A DNA stretch of 64,000 nucleotides from assembly GCF_030381805.1 (NCBI RefSeq), contig NZ_JAUDRH010000002.1:372001-436000 (forward strand), read 5' to 3'. This document shows, piece by piece, positions 16,965 through 26,226 of this stretch. The position numbers and the translations under genes were made by a program. The notes beneath the pieces are model-generated. The model saw nothing but the letters and a program-made list of their open reading frames with translations, searched no databases and was not told the DNA's origin. The first letter of the stretch is position 1, and each line of letters starts with the position of its first letter. This DNA comes from Chlorogloeopsis sp. ULAP01 (GTDB taxonomy: Bacteria > Cyanobacteriota > Cyanobacteriia > Cyanobacteriales > Nostocaceae).

Positions 16965-17984
16965 ATGAGAATTCGCACTTTACTATCTCTATTTACAGTC
17001 TTTTTACTCAGTCTTATTATTGCTGTCAGTTGTACACCATCTCCGCAAACCTCTACATCCAACAACTCTACAGCAATTCAACTAGGTTTTAGTGCTTGGC
17101 CTGGTTGGTTTCCTTGGCAAGTAGCCCAAGAACAAAAGTTATTTGCAGCAAACAAAGTTAATGTCGATTTGAAGTGGTTTGATGGCTATTTAGATTCCAT
17201 TAATGCTCTCAGGGCAGGGCAACTAAATGCGAATACTCAAACCTTGAATGATACGATTAGCTCAGTTGCAGCAGGTTCAGATCAAGTTATCGTTTTAGTC
17301 AACGATAATTCAACTGGAAATGACAAAATTATTGTCAGAGAAGGGATTAATAGTATTGCTGATTTAAAAGGTAAAAAAATTGCTGCCGAAGAAGGAACTG
17401 TTGACCATTTTCTTTTATTATTGGGCTTAAAAAAAGCTGGTTTAACTCCAGCTGATATTCAATTTCAACCATTAGAAACAGGTGCAGCAGCAGCAGCTTT
17501 TGTTGCCGGGCAAGTTGATGCTGTTGGAGTTTTTGCACCTTTTACTACAAGAGCTTTATCACGTCCTGGCAGTAAAGAATTATTTAGTTCTAAAGAGTTT
17601 CCCGGTGCAATTCCTGACCATTTAGTTGTCACTCGCCAACTAATTAATGAACGTCCGCAAGATGTGCAATCTTTAGTGAATACTTGGTTTGCCACTTTAG
17701 ATTTTATGAAAGCAAATCCAGAAAAAGCTTACGAAATTATGGCGAAAAGAGCTGGGGTTTCGGTTGCAGAATATAAGGATTACGACGCAGGCACTAAAAT
17801 CTTTACTTTACAGGAGAATTTGCAAGCTTTTAGTCCTGGTAAAAGCATGACATCCTTGAACTATGCTGCTGGAGAAATTAGCAAATTTCTTGTAGAAACT
17901 GGCTTGATTAAACAAGCACCTAATCTTAATCAAATCTTTGACGATCGCTTTGTCAAAGCCTATGCTGCAAAACAGAAATCATGA
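16965..17984 (+). CDS. ABC transporter substrate-binding lipoprotein (guanidine uptake)
   Basis: A 339-aa periplasmic binding protein of the SsuA/NitT/TauA-like class. A lipoprotein signal is present with the lipidated cysteine at C23 (LIIAVSC). The N-terminal lobe starts at IQLGFSAWPGWFPWQVAQEQ, and the hinge region shows FLLLLGLKKAGLTPADI and GQVDAVGVFAPFT. Family members bind small organic nitrogen or sulfur compounds. The location in the riboswitch operon makes guanidine or a close relative the likely ligand. The stop codon overlaps the permease start by 4 nt (ATGA). Confidence 0.88.
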   Translation: MRIRTLLSLFTVFLLSLIIAVSCTPSPQTSTSNNSTAIQLGFSAWPGWFPWQVAQEQKLFAANKVNVDLKWFDGYLDSINALRAGQLNANTQTLNDTISSVAAGSDQVIVLVNDNSTGNDKIIVREGINSIADLKGKKIAAEEGTVDHFLLLLGLKKAGLTPADIQFQPLETGAAAAAFVAGQVDAVGVFAPFTTRALSRPGSKELFSSKEFPGAIPDHLVVTRQLINERPQDVQSLVNTWFATLDFMKANPEKAYEIMAKRAGVSVAEYKDYDAGTKIFTLQENLQAFSPGKSMTSLNYAAGEISKFLVETGLIKQAPNLNQIFDDRFVKAYAAKQKS

Positions 17985-18829
17985 ACCAATATGCTGAAGA
18001 TTTGCAAGTCATGAACGCTAGGCAACCTCAGAAAATGTTATCACAAACTGTCTTTTGGCGCATTGCTGAGGATATTCCCAAAAAATTGGCTTGGACTTTA
18101 ATGTTTTTGTCCATAGCTGTTCCTATTCTGCTGTGGTGGATAATTTCTAATACCGGGTTAATTCCACCTTTGTTTCTACCAACTCCAACTCAAGTTTGGG
18201 ATGCATTCCAAAGACTTTTGGGAACTGGAGATTTACAAAAAGATATTTTCTTTAGTTTGTTTCGTGTCGTGGCTGGGTTTTTGCTAGCAGCAATTATTTC
18301 CATTCCTTTGGGAACTTTAATGGGAACGTTTGCCAGCATTCGAGCATTGCTAGAGCCAATTATCGGTATTGTTCGATATATGCCAGCCCCAGCTTTTATT
18401 CCCCTACTAATTTTATATTTTGGACTGGGGGAAACTCCCAAAATTATGCTGATTTTTATCGGCACGCTATTTTTTAATACCTTAATGGTAATGGATGCAG
18501 TTAAGTTTGTTCCCAAGGAATTACTAGAAACTACTTATACTTTGGGTGGGGAAAGAAAACAAGTTTTACTGCAAGTCATTTTTCCATTTATTCTGCCCAA
18601 TATTATTGATGCTTGCCGCGTCAATATGGCAGCATCTTGGAACTTAGTCATAGTTTCAGAATTAGTGGCGGCGACAGAAGGTTTAGGGCGGAGAATTAGC
18701 GTCGCTCAAAGATATCTTAAAACCGATGAAATTTTTGCGGGCTTGATTGTGATTGGTTTAATTGGCTTAACAATTGACCTTTTGTTTCGATTGTTACTGC
18801 GCGTTGCTTGTAAATGGGCTAAGGATTAG
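17981..18829 (+). CDS. ABC transporter permease (guanidine uptake)
   Basis: A 282-aa inner-membrane permease of the BPD_transp_1 family with about six to seven membrane segments. The EAA loop is visible as ETTYTLGGERKQVLLQVIFP, where GG precedes the ATPase contact helix. The N-terminal region (residues 1-35) is hydrophilic. The gene overlaps the binding protein gene by 4 nt and is followed by the ATPase gene after 24 nt. Substrate is inferred from the operon. Confidence 0.9.
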   Translation: MNQYAEDLQVMNARQPQKMLSQTVFWRIAEDIPKKLAWTLMFLSIAVPILLWWIISNTGLIPPLFLPTPTQVWDAFQRLLGTGDLQKDIFFSLFRVVAGFLLAAIISIPLGTLMGTFASIRALLEPIIGIVRYMPAPAFIPLLILYFGLGETPKIMLIFIGTLFFNTLMVMDAVKFVPKELLETTYTLGGERKQVLLQVIFPFILPNIIDACRVNMAASWNLVIVSELVAATEGLGRRISVAQRYLKTDEIFAGLIVIGLIGLTIDLLFRLLLRVACKWAKD

Positions 18830-18853
18830 GAGAAAAGGGGGAATCGTAATTAT

Positions 18854-19651
18854 ATGCACTTAAAAGTTAATCAACTCCACAAGCAATTTAATACGAGACG
18901 CGGTTCCTTGACTGCGCTCAAAAACATCAACTTGCACATAGAAGAGGGGGAGTTTGTCTGCGCGGTAGGAGCCAGTGGTTCTGGTAAATCAACTTTGCTG
19001 CGGTTAATTGCCGGATTGGATACTCCAACAGCGGGAGAGATTTTAGTTGATGGAATGCAGGTGACAGGGCCGGGGCCAGATCGCGGTATGGTATTTCAAA
19101 GCTACACTCTTTATCCCTGGATGAATGTTGTAGAAAACGTCGAATTTGGTTTAAAGCTGCAAGGTGTACCCAAACAAAGACGGCGACAACAGACGGTTTA
19201 TTATCTAGAAGTGGTGGGTTTGTCAGGTTTTGCCAAAGCGCTACCCAAGGAACTTTCGGGTGGCATGAAACAACGGGTGGCGATCGCTCGTGCTTTAGCA
19301 TCACAACCCAAAATTTTACTTATGGATGAACCCTTTGGCGCATTGGATGTGCAGACGAAAGAAGCAATGCAGCAATTTTTGCTGGAAATTTGGCGCAGTA
19401 CCAACACCACAATTTTTATGATTACTCACGATGTTGAGGAAGCAATTTTTCTATCTCAACGCATATATGTGTTAAGCTCACGACCGGGTACCGTAAAGCA
19501 GGAATTACAAATTCAACTGCCAAGCGAATCTCATCCTCAAATTAAACGTCATCCTATATTTCAACAATACAAAGACAAGGTAATGAGACTACTGTGCGAA
19601 GATGGATACAAAGTTAGTAGCAGCCTAGAGGAATTACCTTTAGCAATCTGA
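18854..19651 (+). CDS. ABC transporter ATP-binding protein (guanidine uptake)
   Basis: A 265-aa NitT/TauT-type ATPase. Walker A is GASGSGKST (residues about 41-49), the Q-loop is MVFQSYTLYPW, the signature is LSGGMKQRVAIARAL, and Walker B is ILLMDEPFGALD with the H-loop TH following. The ribosome site region AGGAGAAAAGGGGG lies upstream of ATG 18854. It completes the binding-protein/permease/ATPase set and is the last gene of the module before a convergent gene. Confidence 0.93.
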   Translation: MHLKVNQLHKQFNTRRGSLTALKNINLHIEEGEFVCAVGASGSGKSTLLRLIAGLDTPTAGEILVDGMQVTGPGPDRGMVFQSYTLYPWMNVVENVEFGLKLQGVPKQRRRQQTVYYLEVVGLSGFAKALPKELSGGMKQRVAIARALASQPKILLMDEPFGALDVQTKEAMQQFLLEIWRSTNTTIFMITHDVEEAIFLSQRIYVLSSRPGTVKQELQIQLPSESHPQIKRHPIFQQYKDKVMRLLCEDGYKVSSSLEELPLAI

Positions 19652-19669
19652 AAGGATGGCAGATTTTTT

Positions 19670-20908
19670 TCAAGAAGAACGGAAAAGTACACGCCCAGGC
19701 AGGATCTCATCGCTGATTTTGGCGTAAACTCGCAGACAAGCGGATACTTCTCCCGGTACGCCACCAATATCTAGTTGTAAATCGTCTTTTGAGAAAGCGT
19801 AAACATCGGCATAAATTCCCCATAACGGACGGATTTGCACCTGGTAGCCGCTTTCACGCGCTTTTTCAACTGCTCCATCTAGAGTGCGCCGTGCCTCTTG
19901 TTGCAGTTTGCCCCACCAAGAAAAGCGATCGCAGGTTGGCAGATATACTAAAGAGTGGATAGCTTCGTCTAAATCGAGCTTGGCACGTAGAGCTGTAATT
20001 GGATCGGCATTGACAGTACCAAGGACGCGGTGGAATCTGTCTATCAGTGCTGTAATATACTTCAGTCTTTCTGACTCTAAACTTAAAGACCTCACTCCAA
20101 AACGATCCACGCTTTTAAGAGTATGGTGTAAACTCGTATCTATCTCGATAAATTTAAGACATATAGTGACAATGCCTGCTAAGATATCTAACTCAGTGCC
20201 TCGTGTGTGAAGTGTCAATCGCGGATCGAAGTTAATTTTATCTGATAAACACAATCCATTAGCCCTGATATTGCCTTTCAAGCCAGAGTAGATATATTCA
20301 TTACGATTGAAAGCTAACTGTCGCAGAGAAGTTTTATCTTCGCAAGCACCTAATTGAGTTGCTTCTGTCAAAATCCGTTCTCGTCTCAAGTGAGCAAACT
20401 TTTCAGGAACTCGTAGCAGCAAGCGTTGCATTTCATTCCACAAATCAGCATCATTGCTACTGTGAAATTGGTACTCACCGATATAGGGCGACAGTTCCTT
20501 GTCGGCAAGCAAAGCTTCACTGATGTCTTTTAGTTGGAGTTCGCCAGTCACCTCAGATAGAACAGGCTCTAGAACTGGCTCAAACACATCCTCCCATGAA
20601 GGGTTTTGAGGCTCTGAAGATGCAGATAATTTATCAAAAATATTCCCCGCGTCTCCTTCTTTCTCCGCGTCACCGCGATCGCGTGTCACCGCATCCCCTT
20701 CTTTCCCTTTATCCCCTACTTCTCTTATTTTTGATTGCAAAATTTCATCCAACTCTTGCAACAGTTCCTGACACATAGTACTGCCTGGATCTGTTGTAGT
20801 TTGTTTTAGCGCTTCCTGTAATTGCGATCGCAGCCCACACAAACCCAAGCGCAGTACCCAAGCTAATTTTGAGTCCTCAATATTTAATAACTCGCTGAGG
20901 TGCTGCAT
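19670..20908 (-). CDS. Conserved hypothetical protein with repeat-derived linker
   Basis: A 412-aa soluble protein I cannot name. Residues 1-60 are helical and leucine-rich. Residues 63-89 are a hydrophilic, low-complexity stretch (KGKEGDAVTRDRGDAEKEGDAG) encoded by a dispersed GCGTCACCGCG-type repeat that sits in frame (20642-20722). The remaining 320 residues look like a folded domain with segments FAHLRRERILTEATQLGA and YLPTCDRFSWWGKLQQEARR. The start ATG at 20908 has a strong GGAGG. It is likely a cyanobacterial family protein. The stop lies 18 nt from the ATPase stop, so the genes converge. Confidence 0.7.
   Translation of the reverse strand: MQHLSELLNIEDSKLAWVLRLGLCGLRSQLQEALKQTTTDPGSTMCQELLQELDEILQSKIREVGDKGKEGDAVTRDRGDAEKEGDAGNIFDKLSASSEPQNPSWEDVFEPVLEPVLSEVTGELQLKDISEALLADKELSPYIGEYQFHSSNDADLWNEMQRLLLRVPEKFAHLRRERILTEATQLGACEDKTSLRQLAFNRNEYIYSGLKGNIRANGLCLSDKINFDPRLTLHTRGTELDILAGIVTICLKFIEIDTSLHHTLKSVDRFGVRSLSLESERLKYITALIDRFHRVLGTVNADPITALRAKLDLDEAIHSLVYLPTCDRFSWWGKLQQEARRTLDGAVEKARESGYQVQIRPLWGIYADVYAFSKDDLQLDIGGVPGEVSACLRVYAKISDEILPGRVLFRSS
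20642..20722. repeat. Dispersed repeat inserted in frame in a gene
   Basis: The tract of CCGCGTCTCCTTCTTTCTCC and GCGTCACCGCGATCGCG type is usually intergenic in Nostoc-type genomes. Here it encodes residues 63-89 of the protein at 19670-20908. Confidence 0.6.
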
Positions 20909-21630
20909 TTAACCTCCATAAATTTTCATCTAAAACACTTATCATGTCATGAACCAAATTCTGATCAAAGCACCTATTACCATTTTGTGAAAGTAATTTT
21001 GCAAGATTAAAAATTCTCTGTGTTCCTGCGTCAACCTCAATCCATCAATTTTTGAGAGAGCCAGAATGCTCTAGTTCTTGTTACCAGGTTGAACCTAGTA
21101 ACGAGGATTTGTGGGCTAGCCTGGTGACTATTGAAAATGGTGCAAGATGTGTGTATATTTGCTCAAACACTTGCCGTTTCTCCCAAAAGCAATAGACAAT
21201 TTTTACTACATTGTGAGCTAGGAGAAAAGAACAAAATGCCAGATCAAAATTACTTAACAATTAAAGAGTTTATTACTTCACCAACACTTTCAAGCTGTTA
21301 AATCTGGAAAATAGCTATATTCACACAGCATCATCGTTTGAAGCCAAAGATGTTAAATTTCAGTAGCGATCGCTTTCAAGCAATATTGGTGGCTGCTGGA
21401 ATAAAGTAAATTGCGGGATATCTGCGTAAATACAGAACAAGTGATTTTCAAATATATAGGATATAAAATTAATAAACCCGGTATTACTAGAGCTATGATG
21501 AAGCAGAATTTAATTTGATTTTGTCATTATCTTTTAGGAGAAAGTAAAGTAAGGATAACTTTCATCTGTTAGCTCAGAAAGCTTAAAAACCTTATTAGCC
21601 AAGAGATTTAAATTAATTTTTAGAGATGAT
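20909..21630. other. Intergenic with a palindromic repeat
   Basis: About 720 nt without a supported gene. GTTACCAGGTT/AACCTAGTAAC at 21080-21102 is an 11-bp arm palindrome with one mismatch, a type of dispersed hairpin repeat. One HIP1 octamer lies near 21368. Confidence 0.45.
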
Positions 21631-22161
21631 TTATTGCTTGTTTAGCGACGATTCCTTGTTATCGCTCAATTTAACCCAACTCTCCAAAGCATACCAAAGT
21701 AAAAGGTACAACGCTGTTGTCTTCCAGCGTGCTGCTTGAGGAAGTACTCGCCTAAGAGCGATCGCAACAGCAGCATAGAGTACAAGTACACGCAAATCCA
21801 CTGTATCTTGTGTTATTTGTTTTACTTGCCCACCTACGGTAGACAGAACTGAAGTTAACTTTGCTGGTAACTGAGGTTTTTCGATTAAGGAATCAGTGAG
21901 AACAATGCCTAAAGCCTGTAACTTATTCTGAACATCTTCAAAATTATCAATTCTACCAGAGTAGTATATTGTGATCGTACCTGCTTGAGAATTGGTTTTA
22001 ACTTTATCAACTTGAGGAAAAAAGACTGCTATAGATTTAGCAATCTGTCCAATTGCCTGTTGATGTTGCTGGTAAAATCTCAACCTGATTCGACCCGGTG
22101 TATTACTAACAACCTGTAAATATATCGGTGTGAATGAGTTATCTGGTGATAATTCCTTCAT
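21631..22161 (-). CDS. HMA_2-like domain protein with C-terminal membrane anchor
   Basis: A 176-aa protein. Residues 14-90 show the pattern NTPGRIRLRFYQ ... VDKVKTNSQAGTITIYYSG ... LQALGIVL, like the HMA_2 (heavy-metal-associated-like) domain found in P-type ATPase neighbours, but without the metal-binding CxxC. The C-terminal part (about 120-165) has hydrophobic segments, including VLVLYAAVAIALRRVLP and TALYLLLWYALESWV. It may be a membrane-tethered accessory protein. No metal ATPase is adjacent. Function is unknown. Confidence 0.65.
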   Translation of the reverse strand: MKELSPDNSFTPIYLQVVSNTPGRIRLRFYQQHQQAIGQIAKSIAVFFPQVDKVKTNSQAGTITIYYSGRIDNFEDVQNKLQALGIVLTDSLIEKPQLPAKLTSVLSTVGGQVKQITQDTVDLRVLVLYAAVAIALRRVLPQAARWKTTALYLLLWYALESWVKLSDNKESSLNKQ

Positions 22162-23336
22162 ACATTTTTCTCCAGAATAGAGTATTGTTAGTCAAACAGC
22201 AAAGTTTTGACAACATTATGATCTTGCAAAGATAACAAATAACCTAAGAATACCTACCAACAGTAACCACCTTTCCTGCTCAGCTTATACCATTTTGGAT
22301 TTTTGATTTTGCGAAAAGTTTGTAGACGCGGAGTGTCTTCCCGTAAGGGTGCGGAGGTTTCCTCCGAGCAAAGGTTTTCAAGACGGATTTTGGATTGAAA
22401 ATCGCCTTCATTGTCCGGGTTGGGTGAATCCATCTGCCCTTAATCATTTTTTAAATTGGTATTACTGTAATTTTCATCTTTATAATGACTTGTTTTGGGA
22501 ATCACTTGAAGAATAATGCCACTGTAAGGTTACTACAACCAGGCAAGGGAGCCAGTAGTTGTGAAGATTGTAGCACCTGGTATGATCAGAAGTAAGAAAG
22601 CGATATCAATATTTGAGTTTAAGCATTGGTCTGACTCTGTGATAGCTACTCTTAACAAAACATTCAAAGACTAACTGAGCATAAAGCACAATCAGCCAAA
22701 TAAAATTGGTACCAGATTTATGAATCTAGCACCAAGTAAATTTGCATCAGGGCGTATTTTAAAGCTAGTTATCCTACTCAAGGAATATTAAAATCAGTAT
22801 AAGCAGATATATACAAAAATAATAGATATAGCTGGAAATGCTATTCTTATTATTTACTTATAAGCTTTTTATTTTTTCTTTCTAAACTTATTGTGCCACT
22901 CTTAGTTAACTTGATATTAGCCCACTTGAGTTGAATGAGTGGGCTTTTACTTTTAAGAGTGATAGTTTTAGTTTTGTTAGCAAAATATAAATTTGCATCT
23001 ACTACATTTTTGACTTATTTTTGTGATTTATCTTATCTTTGAAATTACTCTTATTGTACTACTTCTACAACCGAAAAACACATTTTTAGAAGGAGTTTCT
23101 ATATTTTTGCTACTTCTTAATTGCCTGTAATACAGTTAATATAAAGTAAGCTTTTATTTAATTAAATTTTATTCTTATAAAGTTCAGTTAAATGCATTGT
23201 ATACAATTGGGATTTTTTATTTGCTTGAAATTCCTCATTTACTCATTTATATTTTTTGCACACTCTTAGAGACTATTGATAAACAAAATATTAAGTAACA
23301 CACTATCTATTGGAACTGCATTACCTCAAGAGAGTA
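22162..23336. other. Long intergenic with repeats and a terminator
   Basis: Nearly 1.2 kb. It has a GC-rich repeat fragment at about 22322-22375 (GTAGACGCGGAGTGTCTTCC type) and a plus-strand terminator at 22919-22950 with no plus-strand gene upstream. The rest is AT-rich. A small RNA ending at the terminator is possible, but no promoter can be assigned. Confidence 0.45.
22919..22950 (+). terminator. Intrinsic terminator without an annotated gene upstream
   Basis: AGCCCACT (22919-22926) pairs with AGTGGGCT (22938-22945), an 8-bp stem with an 11-nt loop, followed by TTTACTTTT on the plus strand. The closest upstream plus-strand gene ends more than 3 kb away, at 19651. Confidence 0.6.
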
Positions 23337-24089
23337 TCAACCAAACCGATAGCCAAAACCTCTTATAGTCACAAGATATTCAGGATTACTAGGATCAAGC
23401 TCTAATTTTTCACGCAACCAACGGATATGAACATCTACAGTTTTACTATCCCCGACATAATCTAGTCCCCAGATTGTATCCAGTAATTGCTCACGCGACC
23501 ATACTCGCTGAGAAGAACTCATGAACAATTCTAGCAGGCGGTACTCTTTGGGTGACAGATTCACCTGTTGACCACGAACTAGTACACAGCGCTCTTGAGT
23601 ATTCAATATGACTTCCTTGAACTTGAATATTGCTGTTTGGTGTGAAGTACTTATGCGTTGGCGGCGGAGTAGCGCTCGACACCGAGCCACTAACTCACGC
23701 ATACTAAAGGGTTTACTCATGTAGTCATCTGCTCCCACTTCCAACCCCAGAATACGTTCAACTTCGCTACTCCTAGCACTAAGGATTAAAATCGGTACTG
23801 GGTTTCCCTGATAACGTAATAAATGGCAAATATCTAATCCACTAATACCAGGTAGCATCAGATCGAGAATAATCAGGTCACAGCAAAACCCTTCTGTATC
23901 CTGTTCAAAACTCTCAAGGTATTCTACAGCAGACTGTCCATCAGCAATAGTTACAACTTTATAACCCTGCTCTTGTAATGCTACAGCTAGCATTTCCTGG
24001 ATTATTTCTTCATCTTCTACAATCAAAATACAACTAGTCTGTCCGATATTAGCTATACCGAAATCCTTGGTAAACTCATGACCGTACAT
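23337..24089 (-). CDS. OmpR/PhoB-family response regulator, SphR-like
   Basis: A 250-aa regulator with a receiver domain (residues about 20-135) and a winged-helix DNA-binding domain (about 150-250). The receiver has VEDEE, the phosphoacceptor in LIILDLMLPG, and K in SKPFSMREL. The DNA-binding domain ends in DSKTVDVHIRWLREKLELDP and GFGYRFG, which resembles SphR, the cyanobacterial PhoB-type phosphate regulator. No histidine kinase is adjacent, so an SphR assignment is tentative. The pstS gene at 53-54 kb could be a target. About 18 residues precede the usual receiver start. Confidence 0.85.
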   Translation of the reverse strand: MYGHEFTKDFGIANIGQTSCILIVEDEEIIQEMLAVALQEQGYKVVTIADGQSAVEYLESFEQDTEGFCCDLIILDLMLPGISGLDICHLLRYQGNPVPILILSARSSEVERILGLEVGADDYMSKPFSMRELVARCRALLRRQRISTSHQTAIFKFKEVILNTQERCVLVRGQQVNLSPKEYRLLELFMSSSQRVWSREQLLDTIWGLDYVGDSKTVDVHIRWLREKLELDPSNPEYLVTIRGFGYRFG

Positions 24090-24286
24090 TTATACCACCA
24101 AAGTTTGGGACTATACTTGTATTAATTTCAGTGATTAAGCCAACTATACTAATTCCAATACACCCATAATTTTCATAACTACCATCTACTAAAATTTAAG
24201 TATAGAATCAAGAAATAGAACATCAATAAAAACATAACTCATTGCTTATAAGTAGTACTTTTAGTACTTAACTACGAATTTCTAAA

Positions 24287-24311
24287 GAAAAAGCCCACCA
24301 TATAAATGGGC
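24287..24311 (-). terminator. Intrinsic terminator on minus strand
   Basis: On the minus strand, GCCCA and TGGGC arms (24307-24311 and 24293-24297) form a stem followed by a TTTTT run (24288-24292). It lies about 200 nt upstream of the response regulator and 480 nt downstream of the antiporter stop, so it may end the antiporter message. Confidence 0.5.
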
Positions 24312-24433
24312 GTTAAGCGGATGAATACTAAGTTTGGCTTTTTAAGTAATTTAGAATTAAAAAATAAGATATTTATAAGGAAAATATAAAAGTATGTTTC
24401 CTAGCTTTTCCTAGAAACTAAGAAGAGGAGAAG

Positions 24434-24569
24434 ACTAGTGGTCTGTCGCAAAAGTTTTGATAGGTTTGTAGTAAGCACAAAGAGTGCTCTCACAGTTTAG
24501 GACTAAAGTCCTTACTACGAACTTATATAACCATCATGAATTAATGCGATAGACGACTAGTGGTCTGTC
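24434..24569. repeat. MITE-like element with 15-bp direct repeats
   Basis: GACTAGTGGTCTGTC occurs at 24434-24448 and again at 24555-24569. Between them lie inverted ends GTCTGTCGCA (24442-24451) and TGCGATAGAC (24545-24554) with one mismatch, and a GTAGTAAG/CTTACTAC pair plus GGACTAAAGTCC. This resembles a small non-autonomous transposable repeat. Confidence 0.55.
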
Positions 24570-24788
24570 ATACTAGCTTTGAGGAGTTAAATAAGGAACC
24601 ACATAGACGCTCCGCGTCTTCCGTTCAGCGTTGGGCGTAGACGGACGTAGTCCGTCTACGTGTCTACCCGCACGATAGGACACAAAGTACATAAAGAAAG
24701 AGATTTATTCCTAGCTGTACAAATTTGTTTACTTAGCAAAGTTGCTGTGACAGAGTACTAGGTACTTTATAAATAATTTCTCAACTTC

Positions 24789-25793
24789 TCAACTGCGATA
24801 AATAATATACATACTGCTAAAATACAGCAAAATCAGTGCCAATCCATCCCAAGTAATGTATAGTCTTGATGGACGGGCAGCACGGTAAATTAACCCAACA
24901 ATTGCCACGGAAGTCATCATCATCGCCACAACACCAGTAAAGATATGCACAGAATTTATATTTGACCATAAATTCCCTTGGAAGTATGCCAGATCGTAGA
25001 TGCCTAAAATTGCCATATTAAAAATATTTGAGCCAAAAATATTAGAAACTGCTAAATCTACAGCATTAAGTCTAATTGCTGACAATCCGGTGACGACTTC
25101 TGGCAGTGAAGTTGTTGCTGCCAGTAACAATGCTCCAATAAAACTTTGTCCTAATCCCGTCACTGTGGCAACGCGATCGCCTAGTGATGCTAGCCAGACT
25201 CCCAATACCACAATTGCTATACAGAGAGTGGCAAAAGTCAAATATGCCTGCTGACGCTTGATATGTTCGTATTGAAAAACTTCTACTTCTCGTTCTAGTA
25301 CTTCAGTACGGCGTCGTAGCTCAAATTGAGCGATAATTCGAGCGCTGACTAAGTAGAGCAAGATTAGCACAATACTCGGACTACCAACCCAACCAACAAT
25401 TAAATTGTTGTTGCTTTGAGCTAGCAAGATTCCAGCTGCTGCAACACCTAGTAGTATAGATCCCAAACCTGCGGCTAAAGCATGGCTAATCTGCGCCCGT
25501 TGCAACAATGGACTCGGCCCGGTAAAAATATCTAATAGTGCCAAAATAAATAAGTTAAATAAACAACTGCCAAAGATACCGCCTGCTGCCAAATCCGGAG
25601 CATTGAATACAACTATTGCACTGATTCCCACTGCCAACTCTGGTAAGGAAGTTGCACCAGCTAGCAAAATAGCGCCTACCCAACTACGCCCCAAACCCGT
25701 CTTTTCAGCAAGAATATCGGCACTCTGCGAAAGCCAGGTACCGACAAAAATCACTAAAATAACGCAGATAACAACCTGAATCAAAAGCAGCAT
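24789..25793 (-). CDS. Sodium/calcium exchanger family (CaCA) antiporter
   Basis: A 334-aa inner-membrane antiporter, about 10-11 membrane segments. The two alpha-repeats are visible as GATSLPELAVGISAI and AATTSLPEVVTGLSAI, the core of CaCA proteins that exchange Ca2+ for Na+ or H+. A charged cytoplasmic loop (RRRTEVLEREVEVFQYEHIKRQ) separates the two halves. I chose ATG 25793 because GAGG lies six to eight bases upstream; an in-frame ATG at 25811 adds six residues. Ion specificity is not readable. Confidence 0.9.
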   Translation of the reverse strand: MLLLIQVVICVILVIFVGTWLSQSADILAEKTGLGRSWVGAILLAGATSLPELAVGISAIVVFNAPDLAAGGIFGSCLFNLFILALLDIFTGPSPLLQRAQISHALAAGLGSILLGVAAAGILLAQSNNNLIVGWVGSPSIVLILLYLVSARIIAQFELRRRTEVLEREVEVFQYEHIKRQQAYLTFATLCIAIVVLGVWLASLGDRVATVTGLGQSFIGALLLAATTSLPEVVTGLSAIRLNAVDLAVSNIFGSNIFNMAILGIYDLAYFQGNLWSNINSVHIFTGVVAMMMTSVAIVGLIYRAARPSRLYITWDGLALILLYFSSMYIIYRS

Positions 25794-25857
25794 ACTTCCC
25801 CTCGTTACCATGCTCCCCTTCGGTTGAGACGCGGAGATTGTGTCGATTTTAGCTAAA

Positions 25858-26202
25858 TTATTCTCGAAAGAGTTCTAACAAACCAACTGTCCCCACAAAA
25901 AAAGTATAAATGCCGTATTGTATGGGCATCTTTTTTTTGAAGGGTGCATACAAAGCTGCTACGACTGCCTCAAGAAAATGGATCACAACGATAAAGCGCT
26001 CTATCCAAAAAATTGAATTCAGATTGCTTGGTAGTTTACTGTTGGTGATTACGGTATAAATATTCCCAAGTTCCAATCCTATGGCACTTGCCATCAGAAA
26101 TATAGATATAACTTTTATAAGAGTGGAAAAATTTTGCTTGATAAACTTTAGGTTCAATTCAGTATTCGCATGACTCGATTGAAGAGATTGTAATTTCGAC
26201 AT
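25858..26202 (-). CDS. Small membrane protein, hypothetical
   Basis: A 114-aa protein with about three hydrophobic segments (VISIFLMASAIGLELGNIY, FIVVIHFLEAVVAALYAP, YGIYTFFVGTVGLLELF). I set the start at ATG 26202; a TTG at 26214 would add four residues. The start is 64 nt from the next minus-strand gene's direction and it precedes the antiporter gene by 64 nt, so they may be cotranscribed. No family recognised. Confidence 0.65.
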   Translation of the reverse strand: MSKLQSLQSSHANTELNLKFIKQNFSTLIKVISIFLMASAIGLELGNIYTVITNSKLPSNLNSIFWIERFIVVIHFLEAVVAALYAPFKKKMPIQYGIYTFFVGTVGLLELFRE

Positions 26203-26226
26203 TGCTGTTACCAAGAGAAATGTTTG

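Larger units (their letters stand above)
24090..24788. other. Intergenic with terminator and MITE-like repeat
   Basis: About 700 nt. A minus-strand terminator is at 24287-24311 and a repeat element flanked by direct repeats is at 24434-24569. Farther on is another GC-rich repeat fragment (24602-24680), which includes the ACGTAGTCCGTCTACGT hairpin and the GGACACAAAGTACA motif also seen at 16840. No gene is supported. Confidence 0.5.
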
